From Pseudohongiella sp. (GTDB taxonomy: Bacteria > Pseudomonadota > Gammaproteobacteria > Pseudomonadales > Pseudohongiellaceae), in NCBI RefSeq assembly GCF_011050365.1, contig NZ_DRFV01000017.1, positions 186,001 through 250,000 on the forward strand: DNA of 64,000 nucleotides, in the 5' to 3' direction. Of the stretch, positions 25,663-34,514 are shown piece after piece. A program made the position numbers and the translations under genes. Under the pieces are notes generated by a model. It was not told the DNA's origin and did no database searches. It was given only the letters and a program-made list of their open reading frames with translations. Position 1 is the stretch's first letter, and each line of letters starts with the position of its first letter.

Positions 25663-28579
25663 ACTCAGCACCCTGTTTGCCATCGGGATCGGCTATCTCG
25701 CCATCCTGTTTGGCATCGCCTTTATTACTGAAAAGGGCTGGATTCCCGAGAGAATTGTCCGTCATCCTGTGGTGTATGTATTGTCGCTGGGTGTTTTCGC
25801 CAGTGTCTGGTCCTATTTTGCCGCCACCGGCAATGCATTCCGGGACGGCTTTGGTTATCTGGCACCGTTTATCGGAATTTCACTGGCGTTTCTGCTTTCC
25901 CCCATCTTCCTGCGCCCGATTCTGAACCTGACCAAAACCTACCAGCTCAGCTCCCTGGCCGACCTGCTGGCATTTCGCTACCGCAGCCCGTGGGCGGGTA
26001 CCCTGACCACGCTGGTGATGATGATGGGTGTAATGCCACTGTTGTCCCTGCAAATCCAGGCCGTTGCCAATATTGTCGGCCTGCTTTCGCCCGACGCATC
26101 ACAAACCACATTGGCATTGAGTTTTTGTATTCTGATCACACTGTTCGCCATCTTTTTTGGTACCGGCAAAGGCTCTGGCCGGGAACGTCACGAAGGCCTG
26201 GTCATGACAATTGCCTTCGAATCGCTGGTCAAGCTGGTTGCCCTGTTGCTGGTCGGTGGTTTTGCCGTGTACACCGGCTTTGGCAGCATGGACGCCATGG
26301 ATCAGTGGCTACGGGAGCAGCCGGAGCTGCTGCAACAACTGAAAGAACCGGCGCCGCCGGGCACCTTCCAGGTCATGGTGCTGGTTTTTTTCACCGCCGC
26401 GGTCGCCACCCCGCAAATGTTTTACATGACTTTTCATGAAAACAACCATCCACGGGCGCTGACCATCGCCAGCTGGGGTTTGCCGCTGTACTTCCTGCTG
26501 CTCAGCCTGCCAGTACTGCCCATCCTGTGGGCCGGACTCAAAGCCGGTAGCGCCAATCCCATGGAATATTTCACCGTCACACTGGGCATGGACTACGGCT
26601 CGGAGCTGTTCACGCTGATCGGCTTTGTTGGCGGTCTGTCTGCCGCCAGCGGCCTGATAATTGTCATCACTCTGGCGCTGTCCACCATGTGCCTGAACCA
26701 CCTGATACTGCCGGTATGGCAGCCCACCGCCAAGCAGGACATTTACCGCTGGCTGTTGTGGAAACGGCGCCTGTTGATTACCGCGCTGATCTGGGGCGGA
26801 TTTCTGTTCTATTACATGCCGAGCGACGACCAGAGCATTCGGGCAGTCAGCAACATCGGGCTGATCGGCAGCCTGCAATTCCTGCCCGCCATTATTGCAC
26901 TGCTGTACTGGCCACGTGGCAACAAGAAAGGGTTTATGGCCGGACTGGCAGTTGGCACTGCCATCTGGGTCATATTCCTGGTGCTGCCGGTCATCGCCAG
27001 CACCAATCTGGTCACACTGGGCAATATGGACACGCGCGGCATTGTGGCACTGTCACTGGTGTGCAATGTCGCCATGTTCATGCTGGTGTCGGTGATGACG
27101 CGCAGCTCCAAGGAAGAGCGCATTTCGGCTGACATCTGCTCCGTTGACAATCTGCGCCGCCAACGGCGCGCCGGATTAAGAGCCGCATCACCGGAAGAAT
27201 TCATCACTCAGCTCACCAAACCGCTGGGCGAGCGCACCGCCACCCGCGAAGTCGTGCAGGCCTTGCGCGATCTTAATATGGAGCGACAGGACACGCGCCC
27301 CCACTCTTTGCGGCTGTTGCGCAGCCGCCTGGAGGCCAATCTTTCCGGCCTGCTGGGACCCGCCATAGCGCATGATCTGATAGACCGGTTTCTGCCATTC
27401 TCCTCCAACAGCGAACCGGGCACCACGGATGTCACGACCATTGAGAGCCGCATCGAAGCCTACCGCAGCAACCTGTCCGGCATGGCCGCGGACCTGGACA
27501 ACCTGCGACGTTATCACCGGCAGATTCTGATGGAACTGCCGCTGGGCGTGTGCTCGCTAGGCCCCGAAGACCAGATCGTGATGTGGAATCACGCCATGGA
27601 GACCCTGACCGGCCTCAACAGCGACGAGGCCGTGGGCCTGCACATCAGCGAAATCGGCCAACCCTGGTACAGCCTGATCAACAACTTTCGCAGCGCCGAA
27701 TCAGCACATCTGCACAAGCAGGCCGTGACGGTTCAGGGCAGTAAGCGTTATATCAGTCTGCACAAGGCCGTTATCGAGAAGTCCGCCAGTTTGCGCATCC
27801 GTCAGGACGGCGTCATTGTATTGCTGGAGGACCTTACCGAAACCGAATTGCTGGAAGAGGAGCTGGCGCACAGTGAGCGACTGGCGTCCATTGGCCGGCT
27901 GGCGGCCGGTGTCGCCCACGAGATAGGCAATCCAATCACCGGCATCGCCTGCCTGGCGCAGAATATTCGCGACGAAACGCAAAATGATGAGCTGCGCACC
28001 ATGGCGCGACAGATCATCGAGCAGACTGACCGGACATCAAGGATCGTGCAGTCGCTGGTCAATTTTGCGCACAGCGGCAGTCACAATAAAACCGAGCGTC
28101 GCCGGGAAGTGGTCAGTATCGCTGAAAGCATTGATGAAGCGATCACCCTGGTCTCCCTGAATAAAAAAGGCAAAGAAATACGTTTCGATATCCAGTGTGC
28201 TGCCGATGCCCGCCTGCTGGGAGATTCACAGCAACTGTTGCAGATCCTGGTCAACCTCATTAATAACGCCCGCGATGCCAGTCCGCCGGACAGCACCATC
28301 AAAATTGAATGCGAGCGTATCGCAGCATCTGTGCAGGTCAGCGTCAGCGATGAAGGCACGGGCATCCCCGACGATCTCAAGGATCGGGTTTTTGAGCCAT
28401 TTTTCACCACCAAGGAACCCGGGGACGGCACCGGACTGGGTCTTGCCCTGGTCTACAGCCTGGTTGAAAACCTCGACGGACATATTGATATAATGAAGGC
28501 ATCACAGCGCCAGGACTACCCCGGAACACGAGTAATCCTGAGTTTTCCCTGTTATGATGAAAACACGCTTGAAGGCTGA
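25652..28579 (+). CDS. cbrA: Transporter-fused sensor histidine kinase CbrA
   Basis: A 975-residue sensor of the CbrAB carbon/nitrogen-balance system. The first ~490 residues form an SLC5/SSS-like transporter domain with about 13 helices. A linker and a PAS domain follow (about 620-730, [20 protein letters not shown]). Next are the HisKA dimerisation domain with phosphoaccepting His756 in GVAHEIGNP and a HATPase domain ([11 protein letters not shown]-box, [27 protein letters not shown]). This architecture and ~980-residue length match Pseudomonas CbrA. ATG 25652 overlaps cbrX. cbrB follows 36 bp downstream. In Pseudomonas the pair controls amino-acid, sugar and carboxylate use. Confidence 0.95.
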   Translation: MSFELSTLFAIGIGYLAILFGIAFITEKGWIPERIVRHPVVYVLSLGVFASVWSYFAATGNAFRDGFGYLAPFIGISLAFLLSPIFLRPILNLTKTYQLSSLADLLAFRYRSPWAGTLTTLVMMMGVMPLLSLQIQAVANIVGLLSPDASQTTLALSFCILITLFAIFFGTGKGSGRERHEGLVMTIAFESLVKLVALLLVGGFAVYTGFGSMDAMDQWLREQPELLQQLKEPAPPGTFQVMVLVFFTAAVATPQMFYMTFHENNHPRALTIASWGLPLYFLLLSLPVLPILWAGLKAGSANPMEYFTVTLGMDYGSELFTLIGFVGGLSAASGLIIVITLALSTMCLNHLILPVWQPTAKQDIYRWLLWKRRLLITALIWGGFLFYYMPSDDQSIRAVSNIGLIGSLQFLPAIIALLYWPRGNKKGFMAGLAVGTAIWVIFLVLPVIASTNLVTLGNMDTRGIVALSLVCNVAMFMLVSVMTRSSKEERISADICSVDNLRRQRRAGLRAASPEEFITQLTKPLGERTATREVVQALRDLNMERQDTRPHSLRLLRSRLEANLSGLLGPAIAHDLIDRFLPFSSNSEPGTTDVTTIESRIEAYRSNLSGMAADLDNLRRYHRQILMELPLGVCSLGPEDQIVMWNHAMETLTGLNSDEAVGLHISEIGQPWYSLINNFRSAESAHLHKQAVTVQGSKRYISLHKAVIEKSASLRIRQDGVIVLLEDLTETELLEEELAHSERLASIGRLAAGVAHEIGNPITGIACLAQNIRDETQNDELRTMARQIIEQTDRTSRIVQSLVNFAHSGSHNKTERRREVVSIAESIDEAITLVSLNKKGKEIRFDIQCAADARLLGDSQQLLQILVNLINNARDASPPDSTIKIECERIAASVQVSVSDEGTGIPDDLKDRVFEPFFTTKEPGDGTGLGLALVYSLVENLDGHIDIMKASQRQDYPGTRVILSFPCYDENTLEG

Positions 28580-28615
28580 TTTAATCATTCCGGCCTCCAG
28601 TAATTGAGTACACAC

Positions 28616-30007
28616 ATGACTGCACAGCACAAAGTTCTGGTTGTAGAGGATGAACAGGTAATCCGCACCGCACTTCGCCGGTTGCTGGAGCGCCACGAGT
28701 ATCAGGTCAGCGAAGCCGGCTCCGTGAAAGAGGCGCTTGAGCAACTGGGCGACAAACAGTTTGATATCGTCATCAGTGACCTGAGGCTGCCTGGCGCACC
28801 CGGTACCGACCTGATCAAGGCGACCCGGACACCGGTGCTGATCATGACCAGTTACTCCAGCCTGCGCTCGGCAATCGACTCCATGAAAATGGGAGCCGTT
28901 GACTACATTCCCAAACCGTTTGAACACGAGGAAATGCTGCAGGCTGTTGCCCGCATCATCAAGGAAAACGCCGACCGGCAACCCGCCGCCAAGTCGCACG
29001 AGCCTCCGCCTGAACCGCCCGTGCCGGGCATGATCGGCAGCTGTCCGCAAATGATGGAACTGTTCCGCCGTATCCGAAAAGTCGCACAAACCAACTCCAC
29101 TGTGTTGATCAATGGAGAGTCGGGCACCGGCAAGGAACTGGTCGCCCGTGCGATTCATCGATTGAGTGATCGGCACGAGTCGGAAATGATTTCCGTCAAT
29201 TGTGCGGCAATCCCGGAAAACCTGATTGAATCGGAGCTTTTCGGGCATGAAAAAGGCGCTTTCACCGGCGCCACCGCGAACCGCACCGGACTCGTTGAAG
29301 CCGCCAGCGGGAGCACGCTGTTTCTGGATGAAATCGGTGAATTGCCGCTTGAGGCCCAGGCGCGTTTGCTGAGAGTTCTGCAGGAAAGCGAAATACGCAA
29401 GGTAGGCTCGGTACAATCACGCAAGGTGGATGTGCGCCTGGTGGTTGCAACCCACCGGGACCTCAAACAACTGGTTATTGATGGTGAATTCCGCGAAGAC
29501 CTGTACTACCGGATCAACGTTATGGCCTTGCTGCTGCCGCCACTGAAAGAGCGCGGTAACGATATTCTGGAGCTAGCTGACGCCATACTGGTGCGGACCT
29601 GCAAACGCCTGAAGTCCCCCATGCTGCGCTTTACCGAGGAGGCCACGCAGGCGATCTCGACCTACCCCTGGCCGGGCAATGTCAGAGAGCTTGAGAACGC
29701 AATCGAGCGGGCCGTGGTGCTGGCTGAAAATGAAGATATCGGTACCGAATTGCTGGCAATCGACCTGAGTGGCAGCAAACGTGCCATTCGCTCACTGCTG
29801 GAGCGCACCATAGATGCGTCGGATACCGGTGACGAGGGCGACGCTGCGGAAGAGCTCTCGCTGGAAGACTATTTCCAGAAATTTGTGCTGGAGCATCAGG
29901 ACCAGATGAATGAAACCCAACTTGCGAAAAAGCTGGGCATCAGCCGCAAATGTCTTTGGGAGCGACGTCAGCGTTTCGGCCTCCCCCGCAAAAAGAAACA
30001 GGCCTAG
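28616..30007 (+). CDS. cbrB: Sigma-54-dependent response regulator CbrB
   Basis: CbrB is the NtrC-family activator paired with CbrA. The 463-residue protein has a receiver domain with phosphoacceptor Asp55 (VISDLRLPG) and a receiver Lys in PKPFEHEEM. The AAA+ domain has Walker A GESGTGKE (167-174), the sigma-54-contacting GAFTGA loop (214-219) and Walker B TLFLDEIGEL. A C-terminal Fis-type HTH reads TQLAKKLGISRKCLWERRQRFGL. ATG 28616 is chosen; a TTG at 28604 would add four residues. Sigma-54 itself is encoded at 6.0 kb. Directly downstream is a sigma-54 promoter driving a CrcZ-like RNA, the best-known CbrB target in Pseudomonas. Confidence 0.96.
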   Translation: MTAQHKVLVVEDEQVIRTALRRLLERHEYQVSEAGSVKEALEQLGDKQFDIVISDLRLPGAPGTDLIKATRTPVLIMTSYSSLRSAIDSMKMGAVDYIPKPFEHEEMLQAVARIIKENADRQPAAKSHEPPPEPPVPGMIGSCPQMMELFRRIRKVAQTNSTVLINGESGTGKELVARAIHRLSDRHESEMISVNCAAIPENLIESELFGHEKGAFTGATANRTGLVEAASGSTLFLDEIGELPLEAQARLLRVLQESEIRKVGSVQSRKVDVRLVVATHRDLKQLVIDGEFREDLYYRINVMALLLPPLKERGNDILELADAILVRTCKRLKSPMLRFTEEATQAISTYPWPGNVRELENAIERAVVLAENEDIGTELLAIDLSGSKRAIRSLLERTIDASDTGDEGDAAEELSLEDYFQKFVLEHQDQMNETQLAKKLGISRKCLWERRQRFGLPRKKKQA

Positions 30008-30025
30008 AAACCCCCGAACAAAAAC

Positions 30026-30072
30026 TGTTACCGATACCCATCTACCCACGGCACAAGAGAAATTTGGTAACA
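30026..30072. promoter_or_regulatory. Inverted repeat suited to a CbrB upstream activating site
   Basis: TGTTACC (30026-30032) and GGTAACA (30066-30072) form a perfect inverted repeat separated by 33 bases. They lie about 144 and 104 bp upstream of the predicted +1 of the small RNA, where sigma-54 activators usually bind. Assignment to CbrB is by context. Confidence 0.5.
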
Positions 30073-30077
30073 CTTTG

Positions 30078-30093
30078 TGTGGCTCAAGCCACA
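30078..30093. other. Hairpin-forming palindrome after cbrB
   Basis: TGTGGCTCAAGCCACA forms a 6-bp stem (seven with a tight loop). It is 70 bp past the cbrB stop and could be a terminator-like RNA hairpin for cbrB, though no T run follows directly. It could also be an additional protein site upstream of the sigma-54 promoter. Confidence 0.5.
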
Positions 30094-30146
30094 TGACAAA
30101 CCCCTTCAAATAACCAACATACTGTTTTTAAAAATCTTTTTATTTA

Positions 30147-30162
30147 TGGCACGCTTCCTGCT
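30147..30162 (+). promoter_or_regulatory. Sigma-54 (-24/-12) promoter
   Basis: TGGCACGCTTCCTGCT has the GG (30148-30149) and GC (30160-30161) elements separated by exactly ten bases, and a full TGGCACG upstream block. The -12 block is CTGC rather than TTGC. Predicted +1 is about 30173, at the beginning of the A-rich small RNA. An inverted repeat lies 75-120 bp upstream, where an activator would bind. Confidence 0.85.
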
Positions 30163-30171
30163 CTATATACC

Positions 30172-30432
30172 GCAATAACAATAAAAACAGACAACAATAA
30201 TAACGCTTGATAACAATAAAAATGGCATCCTGAATGGGTGCAAAATAACAACAACAATAATCAAAATGGGCAAGTAGGCATGGGTCGGCAAGTTGCTGAT
30301 TGCTACTGGTACTGTTTAGAGCTCAGGCATTAAATTTGGTGCCCCCTGAACAACAACAAAAAGAAATAATAATAAAAATAATCAAATACCTTCCTTGCGG
30401 GGGGGTCGAGTCACCCCCCAGAGCATTTCTCT
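30172..30432 (+). ncRNA. crcZ: CrcZ-like Hfq/Crc-titrating small RNA
   Basis: This approximately 260-base untranslated stretch lies between cbrB and pcnB, the location of crcZ in Pseudomonas. It begins just after a sigma-54 promoter and has five separate A-rich clusters containing multiple AANAANAA motifs: 30174-30188, 30191-30204, 30212-30222, 30242-30267 and 30349-30386. Between them are short structured parts, for example GGCATCC/GGGTGC around 30224-30241. It ends near a strong GC hairpin at 30399-30419. In Pseudomonas, CrcZ carries five or six such motifs and sequesters Hfq with Crc, relieving catabolite repression. Primary sequence conservation with CrcZ was not tested. No credible ORF covers the stretch. 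The 3' end is uncertain because the T tract after the hairpin is weak. Confidence 0.8.
30399..30419 (+). terminator. GC-rich hairpin at the end of the CrcZ-like RNA
   Basis: Seven G residues (30399-30405) and six C residues (30414-30419) pair, with T30406-A30413 extending the stem to seven base pairs and leaving a six-base loop. Downstream is CATTTCTCTCT rather than a clean T run. It is probably a terminator or 3' protective hairpin for the small RNA; partial read-through into pcnB is possible. Confidence 0.6.
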
Positions 30433-30467
30433 CTGCAAATCCCTGCAAATCTCTGCAAAGCTCTGCC
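30431..30467. repeat. 10-bp tandem repeats before pcnB
   Basis: Units CTCTGCAAAT, CCCTGCAAAT, CTCTGCAAAG and the partial CTCTGCC follow in direct tandem. They lie between the GC hairpin of the small RNA and the pcnB gene, 83 bp before its start. No ORF or hairpin explains them. Confidence 0.9.
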
Positions 30468-30549
30468 ACTTCAGTGTATTATTAGGTCTTATGCCATTGT
30501 CTTCACGACAGCGGTGCCGAATGCTATGTGAACGGATACAGAATATCTG

Positions 30550-32097
30550 ATGTTAAAAAAGCTTACCCGACTGCTTTTCGGCAAAACCAGCAAGGTTGAC
30601 GCTGAACCTGCCAAGCCAGCGGCTCCTGTCAAGCCTGCCGATGCCCGTAACAGCGGCCAGGCAAGCAGATCAAGACAGCCCCGGAAAACCACACAACAGT
30701 CAGGCCGCCACCGCCAGTCATCCGATCCGCGCGACGACCTGCGTCGAATGAACCTCGATATCGACGTCAACAAGGTTACCGTTGTCCCCCGCGAAAAACA
30801 CAATATCTCGCGCAAGGACATTTCTGCCAGCGCTCTGAAAGTCCTGTACCGGCTCAACGACGCCGGTTTCCAGGCATTTCTGGTGGGCGGCGGCGTGCGG
30901 GACCTGCTGCTTGACGGCCACCCCAAGGACTTTGATATTTCAACCAATGCCACGCCTGAGGAAGTGCGAGATCTGTTCCGCAACTCCCGTGTCATTGGCC
31001 GCCGTTTCAAGATTGTCCATGTGCGCTACGGCCGGGAAATTATTGAGGTAACAACGTTTCGCGCGCACCATGAAATAGAAACCGAGGTCACTGAGGGAGA
31101 ATCGCGCAAACACATCAAGCACCTTGATTCTGCGCACTCCAGCACTGGCATGATTTTACGCGACAACGTTTACGGCAATATCGCCGAAGATGCTGTGCGT
31201 CGTGACTTCACGGTGAATGCCCTGTATTACACAACAAACCAGTTCATGATTCTGGATTTTGTTAACGGCCTGCCCGACATAGAACAACGCCTGATCCGCA
31301 TGATCGGTGATCCGGAAACCCGCTACCGCGAAGACCCGGTTCGAATCCTGCGCGCGATCAGACTGGCAGCCAAACTCGATTTCGGCATTGAGCAGCACAC
31401 CGAAGAACCCATCCCGCGTCTGGCAACGCTGCTGGAATCGATTTCTTCCGCCCGCCTGTTCGATGAAACCGTCAAACTGTTTACCAATGGCAGCGCAGAG
31501 AAAACCTTTGCCCTGCTCCGTCAGTACAAGGTCGCTGACTATTTGTTCCGGCCAACGCTGGAATGTCTGCAGGATGACGACAATGATATCGACAGCAAGC
31601 TGTTAACACTGGCGCTGCGCAATACCGATAATCGCCTGGCCGACGGCAAGTCAGTTACCCCCGCTTTTCTGTACGCCGCTCTGTTGTGGCCACCGCTGCA
31701 GGATGCCATTCGCCAGGACTGTGGCAACAAGGTGCCGACACTGGGCGTGTTGCAGGAATGTGCCGGTGACGTCATTGTTGAGCAACTGAAATACACCGCC
31801 ATTCCCAAGCGCTTCACGGCAATGATGCGGGAGATCTGGGAGCTGCAGTTGCGCCTGAGCCCGCGCAACCGGCGCAGCGTTGAGATCGCGTTCACGCACC
31901 CCCGCTTCCGCGCGGCATACGACTTCCTGTTATTGCGCGAGGCAGCCGGTGAGCAGCTCAACGGCCTGGGTGATTGGTGGACCCGCTTTCAGCAGGTGGA
32001 TAGCGACGCCCAGAATGCGATGATCGATGCCCTGCAAGGTCCCAAGACACCGCGCAAACGTCGGCGTAAACCACGCAAACCGGAGTCAACTGACTGA
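30550..32097 (+). CDS. pcnB: Poly(A) polymerase I PcnB
   Basis: PcnB adds poly(A) tails to RNA 3' ends, promoting decay by exonucleases. The 515-residue protein has a basic N-terminal extension and the nucleotidyltransferase core with FLVGGGVRDLLLDG (about residues 111-124). The catalytic carboxylates are in PKDFDISTNAT, followed by the VRRDFTVNALYY block and YREDPVRILRAIRLAAKL. The C terminus is basic (PRKRRRKPRKPE), as is typical. In Pseudomonas and relatives it follows cbrB/crcZ and precedes folK; here it overlaps (TGATG, 32095-32099) a deoxynucleoside kinase gene instead. Confidence 0.96.
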   Translation: MLKKLTRLLFGKTSKVDAEPAKPAAPVKPADARNSGQASRSRQPRKTTQQSGRHRQSSDPRDDLRRMNLDIDVNKVTVVPREKHNISRKDISASALKVLYRLNDAGFQAFLVGGGVRDLLLDGHPKDFDISTNATPEEVRDLFRNSRVIGRRFKIVHVRYGREIIEVTTFRAHHEIETEVTEGESRKHIKHLDSAHSSTGMILRDNVYGNIAEDAVRRDFTVNALYYTTNQFMILDFVNGLPDIEQRLIRMIGDPETRYREDPVRILRAIRLAAKLDFGIEQHTEEPIPRLATLLESISSARLFDETVKLFTNGSAEKTFALLRQYKVADYLFRPTLECLQDDDNDIDSKLLTLALRNTDNRLADGKSVTPAFLYAALLWPPLQDAIRQDCGNKVPTLGVLQECAGDVIVEQLKYTAIPKRFTAMMREIWELQLRLSPRNRRSVEIAFTHPRFRAAYDFLLLREAAGEQLNGLGDWWTRFQQVDSDAQNAMIDALQGPKTPRKRRRKPRKPESTD

Positions 32098-32744
32098 TGG
32101 CACGCATACCGCACTATATCGCCGTCGAAGGTCCCATAGGTGTCGGCAAAACCAGCCTGGCCAAACGTCTGGCCGAGACTTTCAATTACGACATCGTGCT
32201 GGAGAAACCCGAGGACAATCCCTTTCTCGAACGCTTCTATCGCAACCCGAAACAACATGCGCTGGCAACCCAGCTTTTTTTCCTGTTCCAGCGCGCACAG
32301 CAATTGCAGGAACTGAAACAGGACGACCTGTTCGAGCCGGTCAGGATCGCCGACTTTCTGATCGACAAGGACATGCTGTTTGCCCGTCAGAATCTGGACC
32401 CGGATGAGTTTCTGCTGTATCAGAATGTGTATCAACACCTGACCATAGACGCCCCGGTTCCGGAACTGGTCATATACCTGCAGGCGCCTACGCAGGTCCT
32501 GCTGCAACGCATACAGAAGCGCGGCATTGCTGCCGAGCAAACCATTGAAGCCGATTACCTGAGCCGACTGAATGACGCTTATACCTCGTTCTTCCACTAC
32601 TATGACCGCTCTCCACTGTTGATCGTCAACAGTACCGATCTGGATCTGGTCAGTCATGATGAAGACTACCGGCAACTGGTCAACCAGATCATGACTGCGC
32701 CTCAGGGAACGCACTACTTCAACCCCAAACCGACCTTGCTGTGA
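32097..32744 (+). CDS. Deoxynucleoside kinase
   Basis: A 215-residue kinase of the dCK/dGK/TK2-like family, which phosphorylates deoxynucleosides for salvage. It has a P-loop EGPIGVGKTS (Gly12-Thr19), the NPFLERFYRNP segment containing the catalytic Glu-Arg region, YLQAPTQVLLQRIQKRG (sugar and base contacts, LID-like) and a C-terminal LLIVNSTDLD. In many gammaproteobacteria a similar gene follows folK between pcnB and panB. Here folK is absent and the kinase is directly coupled to pcnB. The preferred nucleoside cannot be read from sequence. Confidence 0.88.
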   Translation: MARIPHYIAVEGPIGVGKTSLAKRLAETFNYDIVLEKPEDNPFLERFYRNPKQHALATQLFFLFQRAQQLQELKQDDLFEPVRIADFLIDKDMLFARQNLDPDEFLLYQNVYQHLTIDAPVPELVIYLQAPTQVLLQRIQKRGIAAEQTIEADYLSRLNDAYTSFFHYYDRSPLLIVNSTDLDLVSHDEDYRQLVNQIMTAPQGTHYFNPKPTLL

Positions 32745-32787
32745 CATCATCTGTCACGCTAAGCTGGCACTCAGGAGGCGGCTTCGC

Positions 32788-33600
32788 ATGAGTTCACAAT
32801 CCACACAAAAACACATCACTTTGAGCACGCTGAACAAGATTCGCGCCGACGGTCTCAAATTTGCCTGCCTGACCGCCTACGACGCCTGTTTTTCCGGTCT
32901 GCTCAACGACGCCGGGGTCGAGGTCATACTGGTGGGTGATTCGCTGGGCATGGTGCTGCAGGGCCACGACAATACCCTGCCGGTAACGATGGCAGACATG
33001 GTTTACCATGTACAGTGTGTCAAACGGGGCAACAGCCGTGCCTTTCTGATGGCAGACATGCCGTTCATGAGTTATTCCTCGGAAACCGAAACGCTCGAGA
33101 ACGCGGCTGCCCTGATGCGTGCCGGCGCCGAGATGGTAAAGCTTGAAGGCGGTGCCTGGCTGGCCAGCTCGACTCGTCTGCTGGCAGAACGCGGCATTCC
33201 GGTCTGTGTTCACATGGGCCTGACCCCACAGTCCATCAATCGCATTGGTGGCTACCTGGTGCAGGGTCGTGATCCGGTGCAAGCGCAAAACATGATCAGG
33301 GAGGCCGAGCAGCTGCAAGAGGCCGGTGCCAGCATTTTGCTGTTGGAGTGTGTTCCGACAGCGCTGGCAAAGCGCATCACGGAAACCCTGAGCATTCCTG
33401 TCATCGGCATTGGTGCCGGACCTCACACAACCGGTCAGGTTCTGGTACTGCATGACCTGCTGGGCATTTCTCCGATCCGGCCAAAATTTGTGAAAAACTT
33501 TCTGGCCGAATCAGACAACGGCATTGCCGGCGCCATCAGAGGTTATGCTGATGCCGTCAGAACGGGCGCCTTCCCCGCGGCAGAACACAGCTTTGACTAA
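32788..33600 (+). CDS. panB: 3-methyl-2-oxobutanoate hydroxymethyltransferase PanB
   Basis: PanB makes ketopantoate from 2-oxoisovalerate and 5,10-methylene-tetrahydrofolate, the first step of pantothenate synthesis. The 270-residue TIM-barrel enzyme carries metal- and substrate-binding segments VILVGDSLGMVLQGHDNTLPVT, MADMPFMSY, VKLEGG, VCVHMGLTPQS and VIGIGAGPHTTGQVLV. Length and motifs are typical. ATG 32788 is preceded by AGGAGG. panC follows after 17 bp, forming the panBC operon. Confidence 0.97.
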   Translation: MSSQSTQKHITLSTLNKIRADGLKFACLTAYDACFSGLLNDAGVEVILVGDSLGMVLQGHDNTLPVTMADMVYHVQCVKRGNSRAFLMADMPFMSYSSETETLENAAALMRAGAEMVKLEGGAWLASSTRLLAERGIPVCVHMGLTPQSINRIGGYLVQGRDPVQAQNMIREAEQLQEAGASILLLECVPTALAKRITETLSIPVIGIGAGPHTTGQVLVLHDLLGISPIRPKFVKNFLAESDNGIAGAIRGYADAVRTGAFPAAEHSFD

Positions 33601-33617
33601 ACACCGGGAGCGCTGAT

Positions 33618-34472
33618 ATGCGGATCATTCATCATGTCAACGAACTCAGGGCGCTACTGGATGACATTCGACGCGCCGGCAAGCGCATCGCCGTGGTGCC
33701 CACCATGGGCAATCTGCACCGGGGTCATATCAGGCTGGTGGAAACAGCTGTTACCCGGGCCGATTTTGTGGTCAGCACCATTTTTGTCAATCCGATGCAA
33801 TTCGGCCGCAACGAAGATCTGGACACCTACCCGCGCACACCAGACGCCGACATCGAAAAACTGACGACCGCGGGTTGCCACTGTCTGTTTGCCCCGCCCG
33901 TGAGCGACATTTATCCCAACGGCCTGGACGACCATACCGTGGTCAGTGTCCCGGCTATATCAGAACGCCATTGCGGTGCCAGTCGCCCCGGCCACTTTGA
34001 TGGTGTCGCCACCGTGGTCAGCAAACTGTTCAATCTCGTTCAGCCGGATATCGCAATATTCGGTCTGAAAGACTACCAACAGTTCCAGGTCATTCGTAAA
34101 ATGACCAGCGACCTGTGTTTTCGTATCGACATTATCGGCGTTGCCACTGAACGTGACACTGGCGGCCTCGCCCTCAGTTCGCGCAATGGTTACCTCAGCG
34201 ACGCGGAGAAAGAAACGGCGCGACAACTCTACCAGACACTGACACAAACAGCCGAGCGCCTGACTCACGGCGCCCAGGATTTTCGGGCCCTGGAGCGCGA
34301 GGCGCAGCAATCCTTCATAACCCATGGTATAAAACCCGATTACTTCAACATTTGCCAGGCTGACACGCTGGCGCCGGCCAATGCCGCAGACCAACATCTG
34401 GTCATCGTCACCGCCGCATTTGTCGGTGCCACCCGCCTGATCGACAATATTGAAGTGACTCTGAAAAAATAA
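33618..34472 (+). CDS. panC: Pantothenate synthetase PanC
   Basis: PanC joins pantoate and beta-alanine with ATP to yield pantothenate. The 284-residue enzyme belongs to the class I nucleotidyltransferase fold: PTMGNLHRGH holds the HxGH signature (His34, His37), FVNPMQFGRNEDLDTYPRT binds pantoate, and FGLKDYQQFQVIRKM plus LSSRNGYLS close the site. ATG 33618 lies 17 bp after panB. panD, the source of beta-alanine, is not in the window. The stop codon overlaps an A-rich tract that precedes acsA. Confidence 0.97.
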   Translation: MRIIHHVNELRALLDDIRRAGKRIAVVPTMGNLHRGHIRLVETAVTRADFVVSTIFVNPMQFGRNEDLDTYPRTPDADIEKLTTAGCHCLFAPPVSDIYPNGLDDHTVVSVPAISERHCGASRPGHFDGVATVVSKLFNLVQPDIAIFGLKDYQQFQVIRKMTSDLCFRIDIIGVATERDTGGLALSSRNGYLSDAEKETARQLYQTLTQTAERLTHGAQDFRALEREAQQSFITHGIKPDYFNICQADTLAPANAADQHLVIVTAAFVGATRLIDNIEVTLKK

Positions 34473-34475
34473 AAA
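34464..34475 (+). promoter_or_regulatory. A-rich AANAANAA tract in the acsA leader
   Basis: A run of A residues containing AATAAAAA (34468-34475) covers the panC stop codon and lies 40 bases before the acsA ATG. It fits the Hfq/Crc motif AANAANAA. Because AAA codons and the stop codon contribute, chance occurrence is more likely than at the symporter operon. Confidence 0.3.
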
Positions 34476-34514
34476 CGGCAAAGTAGAAATAGAGCCCTAA
34501 CCAAGGAGAGCATC

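Noticed and set aside
28502-29416. Long minus-strand open frame opposite the cbrA end and cbrB
   Set aside because: Fully antisense to conserved receiver and AAA+ domains; no recognisable protein features.
30300-30485. Small open frame across the end of the CrcZ-like RNA
   Set aside because: It runs through the A-rich cluster and the GC hairpin, has no ribosome binding site and encodes low-complexity sequence.
32765-32780. GG-N10-GC match resembling a sigma-54 promoter before panB
   Set aside because: The -12 block is AGGC, not TTGC, and the segment is the panB ribosome binding site; no upstream activator site is evident.
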